64,000 nt of DNA from Rotaria macrura (GCA_900239685.1 OENT01000033.1:186001-250000), one strand, 5' to 3'. Counted from the first letter of the stretch, positions 13,877 through 27,717 are shown. Notes: generated by a model from the sequence alone, not told the origin. Made by a program: numbers and translations.

Positions 13877-16800
13877 TCAATGTATATTGATTTGAGAAAT
13901 CAGTAGGACAAGTAACGCAAGAATAATTTGTGCCATATACACTGATACGGCTGATCCTCGACTGGTCGTTGCAACCGGTGGTTGAGTGGTTGTTTGACCA
14001 GGTCGACTTGTCGTACTACCAGGTGATGGTGTTGTGCCACCTGCTGTTGTTGTCATTGGTGTTGTATTTCCTGTGGTTGTAGGTTGTGATGTTACAGCTG
14101 AGGCTGTTGTACTTGGAGTCGTTGAACTACCGGATGTTGTAAGTAAAGTTGTTGAACTGCTCGATGTTGTAGGGGCCATCGTTGTGGTGAATACGCAAGT
14201 AGGCGTACTGTTACTTGATCCTACTCCTGATGAACTACCAAAAAAGACAGAGTAGTCACCCAACACTACACAGAGATCCTTTCTAATCTAAAATGTATTT
14301 TACACAAGTTAATCATGAGAAAAATTCTATTCCTATCATCTTTCAGAGACTCACTTCTTGAAACAATTCTGGACGAGAACAATCATCAGCACGGCAAAAG
14401 ACATGCACTTCCCATAATTCAACAGTTGAAGGACGCTCGCCGTATATAACACCTTCTAACTCAACTCGATGTGGGTCTACGTCGAAAAACTCTGAATTTG
14501 GTGGCGCACAAAATGATTGGTAACATAATAAGTCATTCTCGACATCGTTAACTGTATCCGAAACAAGACAAGTAGTATTGCAAGCTTTGATTGGACACCG
14601 GCTAGAATCAAGAAAAGTACCGGTACCACATTGTGGAGCTTCTGGACATTCATGACAGTCGCGTAGTGGTTCTCCAGTACCTAAAACATTGGTATTCAAC
14701 CACGAATCACTAAGTCGCATTTGAAAACTATCAGGAAGAAATGCAACAAGTTTAGGATCATTGCAATAATCCCAATCACATCCATGAAGAACAATGTTGT
14801 TTTTTGTATTCCACATTTTTGTTTGATCGTCATAAATGATTGATTCTTCGGCGAGTAAATATGGAAACTCGCGTATGTAAACACGTGTAGAATTTCTATC
14901 TACATGTTCTAAAACAACTAGAAACTCTTTATCAAAGTTTTCTCGTAATATTGTACAGTAACTTGATGATGCATCGGATACTGTAAATGTTGTACAAAAA
15001 CAAGTAGGATGATCATAACAAGAGCAGTCATAACAAATGATTTGTGGTTCAGTTGTTGGATGAGTTGAATTATCCAAGAGAAGTGTAATATTATTAGTAG
15101 TTACGGTCAGATTTTTTCGGATCTCATCGAAAATTTCAGGACGTGAACAATCGTCTGCTCGACAATAAAGATCTATCTCCCATAGTTCAACAACATCGGG
15201 TCGATTACCATAGATAATACCTTCTAATTCGACGCGATGACGATTGTCCCCAAGATCTAATTCTGGCGCAATACAAAATGACTGATAACATAATTCCCCG
15301 TTGGCTGGATCAATGAATAAGTCTGAAACAAGACACGTATTGTTGCATGCCTTGATAGGACAACGTGAAGCATCAAGAAAAGTTTCCGAACCACACTGAG
15401 CAGCGTCTGGACATTCATGACAATTGCGATTGGTGGCATTATTATCTAAAACGTTCGCATTCAACCATTCATCGCTAAGCGTCATTTTGAAACTATTCGG
15501 TATCAATGGAAGAAGGCTTGGATGGTTACATAAATGCCAATTACATCCGTAAACTAATAAGTTAGTTTTTGTATACCATATTTGAGTAGTTTCGTTGTAT
15601 AATATAGATTCTTCTGCAAGTATATACGGAAAACTACGAATATAGAGTCGAGTAGTATTTCTATCAATATGTCCTAAATTAATAATGAAATCATTGTCGA
15701 AGTTGTAGCGTATGATTGTACAATATGTTGAGTCAGCATCGGATGGAGTAACTGTATTACACGAACACTTGGGATCATCAAAGCACTCGCAATCATAACA
15801 TGAAAGAGGTTCTTTAGTGTCGAAAAATGCAGAAAGATTACCCGTATCTACTACAAGTTCAGTTTTAAGTTCTTGAAATAATTCTGGTCGAGAACAATCA
15901 TCAGCTCGGCAGAAGATATCTACTTCCCATAATTCAACGGTTGAAGGACGCTTGCCGTATATAATACCTTCTAATTCAACTCGATGTGGATCTATTTCAA
16001 AAAACTCTGAATCGGGTGGCGCACAATATGATTGGTAACATAATAAGTCATTTTCGAAATCATTAACTGTATCCGAAACAAGACAAGTAGTATTGCAAGC
16101 TTTGATTGGACATCGGCTAGAATCAAGAAAAGTACCGGTACCACATTGTGGAGCTTCTGGACATTCATGACAGTCGCGTACTGGTAGTCCAGTACCTAGA
16201 ACATTCTTGTTTAACCATTCATCGGTAAGTCGCATTCGAAAACTATCAGGAAGATATGGTACAAGTCCAGGACGATTGCAATAGTCCGAATAACATCCAA
16301 AAACGACAATATTGTTTCTTGTATTCCACAATTTTGTTTGATCGTTATAAATGATGGATTCTTCAACAAGTAAATATGGAAACTCTCGTATGTAAACACG
16401 TGTAGAATTTCGATTTATGTGTTCTAAAGCAATGAAAAAGTCATCGCCAAAGTTTTCTCGTATTATTGTACAGTAACTTGATGATGCATCGGTTGTTGTG
16501 AAATCTGTACAAGCACAATTCGGATTATCATAGCAAAAGCAGTCATAACAAATGATTTGTGGTTCAGTCGTTGGATGAGTTGAATTATCCAAGAGAAGTG
16601 TAATATTATTAGTAGTTACGGTTAGATTTTTTCGGATCTCGTCAAAAATTTCAGGACGTGAACAATCGTCTGCTCGACAAAATAGATCTATTTCCCATAG
16701 TTCAACAACATCGGGTCGATTACCATAGATAATACCTTCTAATTCGACGCGATGACGATTTTCCACAATATCGATTCCTGGTGGAACACAATATGATTGA

Positions 16801-19059
16801 TAGCATAATTCATCAGTGGATGGATCATTGAGTAAGTCGGAAACAAGACACGTACTGTTGCATGCCTTGATAGGACAAAGTGAAGCATTAAGAAAAGATT
16901 CTGAACCACACTGAGCAGCATCTGGACATTCATGACAACTGCGATCGGTGGCATTATTATCTAAAACGTTCGCATTCAACCATTCATCGCTAAGCGTCAT
17001 TTTGAAACTATCCGGCATTAATGTAACAAGGCTGGGGTGATTACATAAATGCCAATCACATCCATAAACTAATACGTTAGTTTGTGTATACCATATTTGA
17101 GTAGTTTCGTTGTATAATATAGATTCTTCTGCAAGTATATACGGAAAATTACGAATATAGAGTCGAGTAGTATTTCTATCAATATGTCCTAAATTAATAA
17201 TGAAATCATTGTCGAAGTTGTAGCGTATGATTGTACAATATGTTGAAGCAGCATCAGATGGTGCAACTGTATTACACGAACACTTGGGATCATCAAAGCA
17301 CTCGCAATCATAGCATGAAAGTGTACCTTGAATAGGTGGAGCTAATGTCGTTGTTGTTGTCGGCATCGTTGTCTGATTGAATATTGTTGAAAGATCACCT
17401 ATATCTACTAGAAGTTCTGTTTTAAGTTCTTGAAATATCTCTGGCCGTGAGCAACTGTCTGCTCGACAGTAAAGATCGACCTCCCATACTTCAACATTTC
17501 TGGGATTGATCTCATATAAAATACCTTCGATTTCTATGCGGTGTTTATCTATTTCAAATAGTGGTTGATCTGATGGAGCACAAAACGATTGATAACATTG
17601 ATCGGTACCGGCGGGATCTTTATATTTACTAGAAACAAGACATGTATTATTACAGGGTTGAATAGGACATAGATCCCCATCAATGGACCCAGTGTCGCTA
17701 CATACAGGACTTTCAGGACACTCATGACAATCACGTACCGGTTGTCCAGTACCTAGAATACTAACATTTAACCATGCTTCCGGTAAACGCATGAGAAAAC
17801 TATTTGTTAAATAAGGAACAAGCTCAGGTTTGTTGCATAAATCCCAGTCACATCCATAAAGAATAAATTCAACTCTATTTTCCCAATCACCGGATGTTTC
17901 TCTATATACAATCGTTTCTCCAACTAATACATAAGGAAAATCCCGAATATAACTATAAGTTGAATTAACATAAATATGTCCATATTCAATAGTTATATCT
18001 AGTGAATAATTCGAACGTGCAATAGAACAATAGGTATTGTCTGCCGACTTTATTTCATAAGTTGTACATGGACATGTTACTGCTGCACATGTGCAATTGT
18101 AACAGGAACGAGTACGAATTGGTGCCGTTGATGTTGTTGTCGGAGGTGCAGCCGTTGTAGAAGGACGACCAAGTGGAAAAGGGTCGAAATTACTCGTATC
18201 ACCTTTTATTTGTTCTTTGAGTTCTTGGAAAATACTTGAACGACTACAATTATCTGTAGCACACTTAATGTTTAATTTCCAAATTTCGAAACTCGCACGA
18301 TCTTGTTCTAAATAGACAATGGCTTGTATTTGAACTTGAGTTTTTTCATTATCTTCTTGGAATGGATCATCCGATATGGCTTGTGTACATTCTGAATGAT
18401 AGCATGATTCATCAGTTTGTATATTATGCCATAGATTATATAGTGAACACTAGAAAATATACTCTACTTTAGTACTATCCAAGAATAATTTCTATCGCAA
18501 TACTTACAGTCGTCGAATTAGTACATGATGTCATTGGACATAGATCATTATCAATGGGATTCGTTTTATTTCCACATACCTCATTGGAACAAGTATGACA
18601 AGAATCAACCGATCCTGTACCACCGATATTGGCCTCAAACCAAACTGTATCAATGTTTAGTTTGAGTGAATTAGGTAAACTCGATACATAGGCAAAACGA
18701 TTACATAAATCCCAATCACAACCAAAAACTATACGTCTTATTTTCATTTCGGATTCACTTGCTGTTTCATTATAAAGAATTGACTGATCCAAAATAATAT
18801 AATAAGGATCTGCTATTGGAATCTGGTATGAATTAAGAAATGCATAGGACAATTGTAGAGATGAATTTGATGGATTAAAATCTAGGACAATCGTACAATG
18901 TGAACCTGCCGTAACAGTCGCTGTGGCACTACAATCGCAAGTTGATGTATCGAAAGATGGACACCAACATTGATAACACATAAGGCTAGTGCTAGGTACA
19001 GTCCACAGTACTAACACTAGAAATATCCATTGAATAATCATTTCCATCAATGGATGCAA
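13877..19059 (-). CDS. six-module cysteine-rich, Ly6-like, probably GPI-anchored surface protein
   Basis: Three exons (19059-18508, 18449-14355, 14287-13877), both introns phase 0 (58 and 67 bp), encode about 1685 residues. An N-terminal hydrophobic signal peptide is followed by six modules of roughly 250 residues starting near residues 27, 301, 561, 818, 1066 and 1323. Each module has a Ly6-like half (CYDCxC ... YC ... GCDWxLCN) and a second half (CHEC, CPIKACN, CYQSYC, CRADDCSRPE). Many NxT/S sites suggest glycosylation. The last exon is Thr/Ser-rich and ends in a hydrophobic tail (MAQIILALLVLLISQ) like a GPI signal. The first intron splits module 1 and the second precedes the stalk. The large middle exon contains a 1515-bp in-frame duplication. 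The domain assignment is by cysteine pattern only, and the function is unknown. Confidence 0.8.
14355..17340 (-). repeat. in-frame 1515-bp tandem duplication (two modules each)
   Basis: Four anchor sequences recur exactly 1515 bp apart: 14611/16126, 15031/16546, 15181/16696 and 15761/17276. One unit is 505 codons and carries two modules, so modules 3 and 4 repeat as modules 5 and 6 with high similarity. The outer limits are approximate. Confidence 0.85.
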
Positions 19060-20661
19060 AACAACTGAGGAGTATATTATTTAAAAATAAATGAAAAGAA
19101 TAAAACTCGTCGAATAATATAGATCTGTTGATTGCATTGTATTGCACTCTTATAATATATAACTCCATAAAAAGAAAATTCTTGGAGTTCGATCAAAGTA
19201 AATAATTGTAAAACATTATAAAACTTTCTGGCAGATAAGAAATAAATTCTCCAAGTAAGAATACTAATAGATTTATATCATCATTACTTTATTGAAACGA
19301 ATGTGACTCGTCATAAAAATCGACAACAGATAGCATTCTTTCGTCTATATAAATGACAATTGAAATCCGAAGTATACAGATAATAATATGTCGTAAACAT
19401 AAGTTAGATTTTCAGAGGCTATTTCATTTAATCAATACAAATCTTTTGTTACTGATGGTGAAATAGTCGGTTCATAAGATAAGAATACGAAGATATCGTA
19501 TCCATGAAACTTTTCAAAATTTCCATTAGATAATAGCTGAAGTGTGCGATATTTACTCGTTCTTTAGATTTCATACGAATTTCGAAGAAATTTCAATCGA
19601 TTTTAAGTATTAAAGTAATTACATGCATCTTATCTTTGAATACTTTCACTTGAAACTGGGAAAAAAACTTACTAATATATCCTTTCAGTTACTTACATAG
19701 ACATTTTTAGACAGTCGAAGTATATCTGAGAGGTGACTGCCTTGTTTGGTTTTAAAAATTTTAATGAACATGCTAAATTTTAATGCCATACAGCTAGCTT
19801 TCGTTCCCATGATGTGATGATATTCAACATTACACCTTTTGTTTTCACGTCGATGAAAAAATGATCTCATACATCATTTGAAGATTATCGAAATTCAGTT
19901 CGATTTTCACTTCAGAAAAATATGATCAAAATAAAATCAATGTGGTATACAATGGTTCACAATAGAAACAAACTTATAATCAACAATATATTGATATTCT
20001 ATATTTCTAATTGAATTAGTTTAGCAAAGAATAATAGCATCAATTTGAAATTTAATTCTTTTAATCAAAGACCAAATGAACTTAGTTTGTATTCTAAATA
20101 ATACTCAAATGTTGATGTAACATAATAGTTTCATTTTTTCATGAATTCTATGATATTTATTCGTTGAAATCTTCGAATATATCTAGTTATGGTAATCATT
20201 GAAGATGATAGTATGATTTATATAAATTCTAAAAAAATGAATTATGAGTACATAGTCAAGTAAAATTTATGCCATTGTCGTCAGTCGATCAATAAGAAAT
20301 TCATTCGTGAACATCTAAACTAACGGCTACATTTCAAAATAGGAAACAACTGTCTTCCTTCACTTGTATATCATTATATGTCTTTCTAACTCTTGCTTGA
20401 CAACAATCAAATCAATCCTATTTGATATTGTGGAAGTTTAGACTGCGTACATTTGATTCCGTTCAATAGCTTTTTCCACAACTTCGAACATCACATGAAG
20501 AAAAGAGTGTTCAAATACATTTTTGACTGAATTCAAATGTCAGATTTATTAGAAACAGAAGAAATAAAAGCGATGATCGTACAAGAAAAAGACAAAGATT
20601 AATATCACACTCATATCTCATTCATAGTTCAATAAATAAAGTGTCATGAAAAAATGATAAG
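19060..20661. other. intergenic region between the two cysteine-rich genes
   Basis: About 1.6 kb of AT-rich DNA. It should hold the promoter of the six-module gene and the 3' end of the three-module gene. No other gene is visible. Confidence 0.5.
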
Positions 20662-23425
20662 TCATCGCTTAAAAAGTAGAAAAATTGATACCAACAGGAT
20701 AATACATAAATTTGAGCTAGTGAGGATGGGTGCATTGGACGGAGTTGTTTCAGGCACTGGATTTGTACCTGTTGATGAAATTCCTGTTGGTCGCGTCGTC
20801 ACTGTTGATGAAATTCCTGTTGGTCGCGTCGTCACTGTTGAAGTCGTATCTAATAGTGCGTCAAACGCACTTAAATCACCTACTTGAAAAGTAATTTGTG
20901 ATCTCAACTGAAACATACAATTATTTCTGACGAGTTACTATTTTATCAATGTTCAATTACTCACTTCAGTAAATAACTCAGGTCTAGAACAATCATCAGC
21001 ACGACAGAAGAGATCAACTTCCCACAACTCAACATCACGAGGTTGTTTATAAAAATATAAAATACCTTCGATGTCTACTCGATGTGTACTTATTTCAGGA
21101 CTGGTGGGAGTTGGTAAAGCACAATATGATTGATAACATAGCAGACCATTTTCGAAATCATTAACTGTATCCGAAACAACACAAGTAGTATTGCATTGAC
21201 GAACTGGACATCGACTAGAATCAAGAAAAGTACTTGTACCACATTGAGGAGCTTCTGGACATTCATGACAATCACGTACTGGTTGTCCAGTACCAAGAAT
21301 GCTTGTATTAAGCCATGCTTCGGGAAGACGTGCTTCAAATGTACTTGGTAGATATGGTAAAAGATTAGGATTATTACATAAATCCCAATCACACCCAAAA
21401 CCAGCAAAATTAGTGGTAGTATCCCATTTTCCTGTTCTTTCATTGTAAACGATTGAGTCCTCAAGAATTATATAAGGAAGGTCACGCACATTATATCGAG
21501 TGGAATCTTCAGCAATATGTCCTAATGTGACCTTATCACCTAGATCGGTTACTTCACGCATCAGCATGCAGTATGTTGAGTCTGCTGGTCTGGTAGTAAT
21601 TCTATCACACCTGCAAACAGGGTCATCAAGACAAACACACTCATAGCATCGTATTTGTGGTATCGCTGGATCATATGTTTGATTGAACAAAGCACCAAGG
21701 GTACCTATTTGTATGCTTAATTGATCTCGAAGTTCTTGGAATATGGTTGGGCGAGAACAATCATCAGCACGACAATAAATATCGACTTCCCAGATTTTCA
21801 CTGCATTTGGCTCACTAGCGTAGACAAGTCCTTCGATTTCTACACGATGATGATTAGCGTCCAATATGTCATCCTGAGATCGAAGACAATATGACTGATA
21901 ACACAGAAGATCCAAAGATGGATCATTAAATGTATCTGAAACCAGACAGCTAGTATTACATGGACGAATTGGACATCGACTAGCATCGAGAAAATTACTT
22001 GTGCCACATTGTGGAGCATCTGGACATTCATGACAATCTCGTACTGGTTGTCCAGTACCAAGAATAGTAGTATTCAGCCACGCTTCTGGAAGACGCATAT
22101 TAAAACTGTTTGGTAGAAGTGGTATAAGATTCGGGTTATTGCAATAATTCCAATTGCATCCATAGAGAACCAAATTCGTTGTGGTAATCCATCGACCAAA
22201 TCTTTCATCATAGCCAATTGTTTCTTCAACGATGACAAATGGAGCGTCCATAATATAATTATAACTTATTTCATACTCGAGAAGAGTTAAATTAAACGTT
22301 ACATCTTGACCATTATTTTCTCGTGCAATAATACAATAGGTGTCATCCAACGATGTTAAAATAGTTGATTCACATGGACATGTCGTTGTGCCAACACAAC
22401 TACAATCGTAACATATGAGAGGATGTGCAATGGGTGTCGTTGTCGTCGGTGGTGGTCGCGTTGTTGTCGGTCGAACAGTTGGAAACCCAGATAGATCAAC
22501 AATCTCATAAGTGAGCTGATCAATTATTTCTTGAAATATCGTCGGTCGAGTGCAGTTAACAGCACCACAGTATACATCGAGTTCCCAAATATAATACTTC
22601 GTACGATCTCTTGCTAAGTAAATAAGTGCTTCAAAATCAAGTCTGTATTTACCACCGAAAACATCACCTATTGGTCCATTCAAGTATTCTGGAGCACACT
22701 GCGATTGATAGCATTGGTCACCTGTATCGTAGTCATCCCACAAATCGAAGGCTACACACTAAATATAACAGAAGAAAATGACCCATTACTAGTTTAAAAT
22801 CATTGAGAAACAAAATCAATGATTTGTTTCATCAATCAATAGTTCACATTACCGTAGACACATTGACACAAGTTGTCAAAGGACAATTTGTGAAATTTAA
22901 AGGATTGGCTGAATTGCCACAATTTTCATAGGCACACTCATGACAACTGGTTACAGAGCCTGTCCCATAAATATTTGAAGTGAGCCATGCACTATCAATT
23001 GATAATTGAAATGTTATAGGCAATGTATTGATTAGTGATGGTTGATTACAACGGTCCCAATCACATCCAAATATAGCACCAGTCTTTACTGTATACCATT
23101 GTGCTGTTGATTGATTGTATCTTATTGATTCTTGAAGAAGAATGTAATACGGATCTTCTACATAAACCCATGTTGCATTACGAGGAATTCGACTTAGTTG
23201 AATGTATGTTGTATCTGCAAGTTTTTGCTCAACAATAACACAGTAGTCAATTTCATCCGAGACACTTGTTAAACCACAAGAACACGAAGCTAAGGTTGTC
23301 AGAGTACATGAGCATTCATAACATGTGAGACTATTACTTGGCACCACTAACACAAGCAGCAATAGTATTAAACCATGAACGATCATTTTTCGTGAGAATG
23401 GATTTGAATTAGCATAAAAATCCAT
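20662..23425 (-). CDS. three-module cysteine-rich, Ly6-like, probably GPI-anchored surface protein
   Basis: Three exons (23425-22853, 22758-20965, 20907-20662), both introns phase 0, give about 870 residues. It is a paralogue of the gene just downstream on the same strand: same modules (CYECSC ... GCDWDRCN; CHEC; CYQSQC; CRADDCSRP), same intron positions and same C-terminal layout, but three modules (starting near residues 33, 309 and 560). The signal peptide may start at residue 14 (MIVHGLILLLLVLVVPS) rather than residue 1. The last exon encodes a Thr/Pro stalk with an 11-residue repeat (TTRPTGISSTV) and a hydrophobic end, LCIILLVSIFLLFKR, resembling a GPI signal. A tandem duplication origin is likely. 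The role is unknown; cell-surface recognition or coating is a guess. Confidence 0.8.
20771..20836 (-). repeat. two identical 33-bp tandem copies in the stalk exon
   Basis: The 33-bp unit at 20771-20803 recurs without change at 20804-20836, followed by the first bases of a third copy. It encodes 11 residues of the Thr/Pro-rich stalk and keeps the frame. Confidence 0.9.
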
Positions 23426-25742
23426 TTAATCGATGTGAAATCAAAATATTTTATATGCAGACCTGATTTTCACGTTCTACTCTTAGAAAGACAATAAATT
23501 CATAAAAACATGGCTTTTACAAAGTAATTCGCTTTGACAAGAGAAAAGCTCGTAAAAAACTTTAAAACAATTGAAAAAGAGAAGAGGAGTCAATGGACAA
23601 TATCATATTCTGCTTATCGCAAGCACAGTATAAATTTTTTAAGTAACAGTAATATTACTTTTCTTTTTTTGTTATATATTTGATGCTTTCAAGTTTAGAG
23701 ATAATATCTCGATTCGTTGTTTTCGTCTAATGTTGTGAGCCATTTTTTGCATTCGAACTTCTTTATGAAATATAACACAATGGGCACGAATTCCAGTTAC
23801 ATTCAGAGTGTATTGACATTCTTGCATATAATTATATATTTTTCCATAACATATAACTACTTTTCCAATACAAATAGTTGAAACAAACACATACGATTCA
23901 GTTCATGATTTTGCTCTAAGAATATTCGAATAAATAGTTAACTTTCATGTGGTCTATTTGTTTATAATGAAAAGCTTTTTTTCCTTTTTAAAATATTTCT
24001 TATATTAATCCTTGAAAATCAATTTTATCAAGATATGATTTCCAATATAATTGCACATTCTATCCTATATTTGAAAATTAAAAAGAAGAGGGCGCATCTA
24101 GAACTATTCATAAATCAATAAATCAATCTAACATTTATAGTTATAAACTATGCGAATTGATTTTTAGCAGCAAAACAAGTTTTATTGAATTTTGTTTGTG
24201 AACACCAAGGTTACGCTTTAGAATTATTTATTATTCACCAATTGTTTGATATCCATTTATTATCACCACAATAAAATTTATGCGCAGCAATCGAAAGTGT
24301 TTGACGTCGAATAATTTTATCTATATGGTATATACAAAGATAAATATAATATCCATTGAATAAAAATATTCTGAAATACTGACGAGTAATTTTGCACTCG
24401 CATGAAAATATAATTCATATATCTAAATTACTCTACAAGAAAGAAAAGATCAAGTTAACCTATTGCAAGAAATTTGATTGATATGCATAACACAATTCAG
24501 TGTCTTACAAACAATTATTTTAAAGCACAAATATCGATGAACAACCAATACAGTAGAACTAACTTTGCCGGAGTGAAATACATTGTCTATTTTGTTCGAT
24601 GATGTCTGTGCACATTTGATGATGTGTTTCATTCGAATAAATGATCGATGAAATATCATGAACTGAGAAACAATGCGCTTTAAGAAATAAGAATTGTAAT
24701 GTTGTTACTAGTAATTTCCGTGGATCGTAGGAAAATCCACAGCAAGCCATCGATTTTGTTGTTCATCTACATTTTAAATCGATGGGAACAAGAGATAAGC
24801 ACGAAGAATTGAGCATCAAGATAATAAGCAAAACTAAAAGTCAACGCTGGAAAGTTTATCACAAATAAAAAAAATGTAATTTGTAATGATGACGTTTGGC
24901 GTTTCTTTAGTATGAATAAATAGTACGAGAGGAAATGATTTTCGTCGAACGACTGTAGTTGCATTGTTGTGTTATCAATTTTGAACATGTGCTATTTTCT
25001 GTACTTTAATAATATTATTTGTTACAATATAGATGTGTTTTGGAGTATTGTAATGAAGTGTAGAGTATTTTATGTAATACCAATGTTTTTCAACAGTGGA
25101 CCGCAATCCTTGATATTTGAGAAATCATCAAGATCTACAGGTATTTTTTTTGTTTTGTTGTACCGCCATAGGAAACTGTTATCATGCTCAGATATTATGA
25201 GTGTCAGAGAAAAAATATTTCGTTATCATTTATGTTAGGGATTACTTTTATACTGTATTCTTGATGTGATACTAATAATTAGAAAATTGAATTCAATTCA
25301 TACTTGTTCTGTTTATTCATTTTTTTGATCTTCTTACCACAGACTGTTGTCCCTCTGTCAATTATTGCCTTTTGCAAGGTAAGTTTACTTTCATTACTCA
25401 ATTTTCTAACGTTGAACTGTTCCTGTGTTTATCTTTTCAGTGGTTTTTTTTGAACGCGTACTGTGTATCATGTCTAGCATGTTTTGAAAATACAGAGGCA
25501 AATCTATATCTATTCACGACATCAATCAAATAAAATCAATTTCTTTTGATCTATGAGCCGTAATATGACGATGACACTTTGGCAAAAACCGTATGTGGCT
25601 CTGTAAGAAGGCTATAGACATGAGGAAGTCGGCAAAGCACATCATTATGTTCTAGTTTTTGAGTTAGGCATAGGTTGATCTGAAACAAACAATCATCGAC
25701 TTATTAAATTCAATATGCCATGATTTTCTTATATGTTGGTAG
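23426..25742. other. intergenic, no supported gene
   Basis: AT-rich with short open frames only. A good-looking intron (GTAAGT at 25379 and TTTTCAG near 25440) occurs without a convincing coding partner, so an untranslated or non-coding transcript is possible but unproven. Confidence 0.45.
25735..25742. repeat. left target-site duplication of the hAT-like element
   Basis: GTTGGTAG, identical to 26449-26456. Confidence 0.88.
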
Positions 25743-26448
25743 TAGAGATGTGCAGGGTAAGCTTTTCTCTTACTCTGTACCCTGATAAAGGGATTTTGGT
25801 TTACCCTTGTCCTACCCTACTCTGTAGGTCCATTACCCTGACCCTACCCTAACCTGTAAAATCTTCAGATTTATTTACCCTACTCTACACTGTAAATTTT
25901 ACACTATAATACCTCTGTGGCTTGTTATTCTTATTTTCCTCACTCGGTAGAACCTATCAGTCATGCTTTAATGTTCATCAAAATTACTCGGTTTTTCGCA
26001 TCCTATGTAGTTTTTGATAATTTTTTGGACATACTTACAAATAACAATCGTTTTAACAAAGCATGAATTTAAATAAAACTTTACAATAAATTAAATAACA
26101 AAAGAAATACAATCGATTGTTTTCACCGACGGTCGAACTTATACCATTACTATATAAGTACAATATATTACTGTATTTTGTGATTGAATTACGGTTGTTT
26201 TGGCCATTCTACACATGAATAATGGTTGGGATATGTCGCTCGAAGTTAGTCGCCTTCTTACCAACTGAGCTAAAAATACGTCTACTTTAATTTTCATGAT
26301 TTCTTTCTTTTTCTGACTCAACTTTAATTTATTGGATTTTTACTTCTACCTTATTGTACTCCACTCCTCCGAAAGAATACCCTGACCCTACTCTACCCTG
26401 CAGGATGGGGTAGGGTAGGACAGGGCAAGGCAACCCTACACATCTCTA
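25743..26448. mobile_element. hAT-like miniature inverted-repeat transposon
   Basis: The ends are 16-bp inverted repeats with one mismatch: TAGAGATGTGCAGGGT on the left and TAGAGATGTGTAGGGT on the reversed right end. The element is flanked by an exact 8-bp direct repeat, GTTGGTAG, at 25735-25742 and 26449-26456, which fits the nTnnnnAn preference of hAT elements. Both subterminal regions are packed with TACCCTG/ACCCTAC motifs, as expected for transposase-binding repeats. It is 706 bp long and has no transposase frame, so it must have been moved by a transposase encoded elsewhere. Confidence 0.88.
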
Positions 26449-26456
26449 GTTGGTAG
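26449..26456. repeat. right target-site duplication of the hAT-like element
   Basis: GTTGGTAG, identical to 25735-25742. Confidence 0.88.
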
Positions 26457-27717
26457 TTGTTTCAAGTTTTGCATCTTTTACTTTTTTCAACGAGAGAGAA
26501 TAACTGAATAGAATGCACTTCATTGTAATAATATCTACGGTACTCCAAATTTTAAGTGATCAATTCGTGTGAAGTGTTGCTTTGTTGTGCTTATACGATG
26601 TGGTCACTTTCCTAGTTAAGTTATCTACGAATGACGATGACAATCTAATGTTTTATGCGTTCTTTGTCCATTTTCCATTTAAATGAGTGAATCACATTTT
26701 TAGAATTATTAAATTGAAATTATAAGAAACTACTTGGCCACACTTGGTGAAATTCGAGGTAATGCAATTTCTTTAATTATTCTATACGAGTCACAGTCAT
26801 CCTGTGAAACAGGAGAGAAAAAGAATTTTTTTTGAAATGAATGCTTAACTCGGAGGATTTAGTAGTTATATCGATGTTTAGAGAATAAAAACAACTTTCT
26901 TTCGCGAAGCGAAAAACTATAACCTAACAGTCTTTTGTGTATTCTTCGTGCGTATCGCCATAAAAACTAAAATAATATTCTGTCACAGATACAAAAATTA
27001 GCTTATTTGAGTGAAGTGAATCGAAAATATTTCAACTCACTAGCTGAATACTGATGAAGGATCTTCGCAGTGCATGATTCATGTAGGCAAAATATACATT
27101 TCGTCAGGATTTTCCGTTAAACACAATATCATGCATACTTCGTTGGTAAATCGATTCATCTCAATTAAATATAATAATACCAATGAATCGAAATTGTTAC
27201 CTTGTAGAATATTACGAATAATCATATAGTATTGATACATATCAAGTAAGCAAGTGAGTAACATAATGAATACAGTTTTCAAAATAGTGAAAATATAATA
27301 GTCATTTAATTGATTAGGATAACAAATAGTTTTATGCGAAATGTCAACCTTCGATGATGTTTCAGAAATGAGATTTCATAATTTTATTTTTTCGAAGCAC
27401 AAAGTTAACCCTAGAGTAGTATTTAAAACTCTTTTCATCATAGAATATCCCAAGTTGAATGAATTGTATATGAAAATAAGTATGTTACTGATGTTTTTCT
27501 TTCTTTCATCAAATACATGAATGACGCCTCAAAATTTATCGTGCCTTTCCGTTTGTTCTCTAGCATTTCCTTTTGTTCTTATGACTAAAATACATACAGT
27601 ATTTTAATATCAAATTTCATCCTTTTATAACTAATCAAAGCTCAATTTCGTGATTTCCTAGCTTTTACTCATTCAACATTTTCAACTGAGTAATAAAAAA
27701 AGACATAACAACTTCAG
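26457..27717. other. intergenic, no supported gene
   Basis: AT-rich DNA between the transposon and the 3' end of the TRMT10-like gene. Only short unconvincing frames are present. Confidence 0.5.

Noticed and set aside
14034..14255. Val-rich plus-strand frame
   Set aside because: Antisense shadow of the Thr-rich stalk exon (ACN codons read as GTN).
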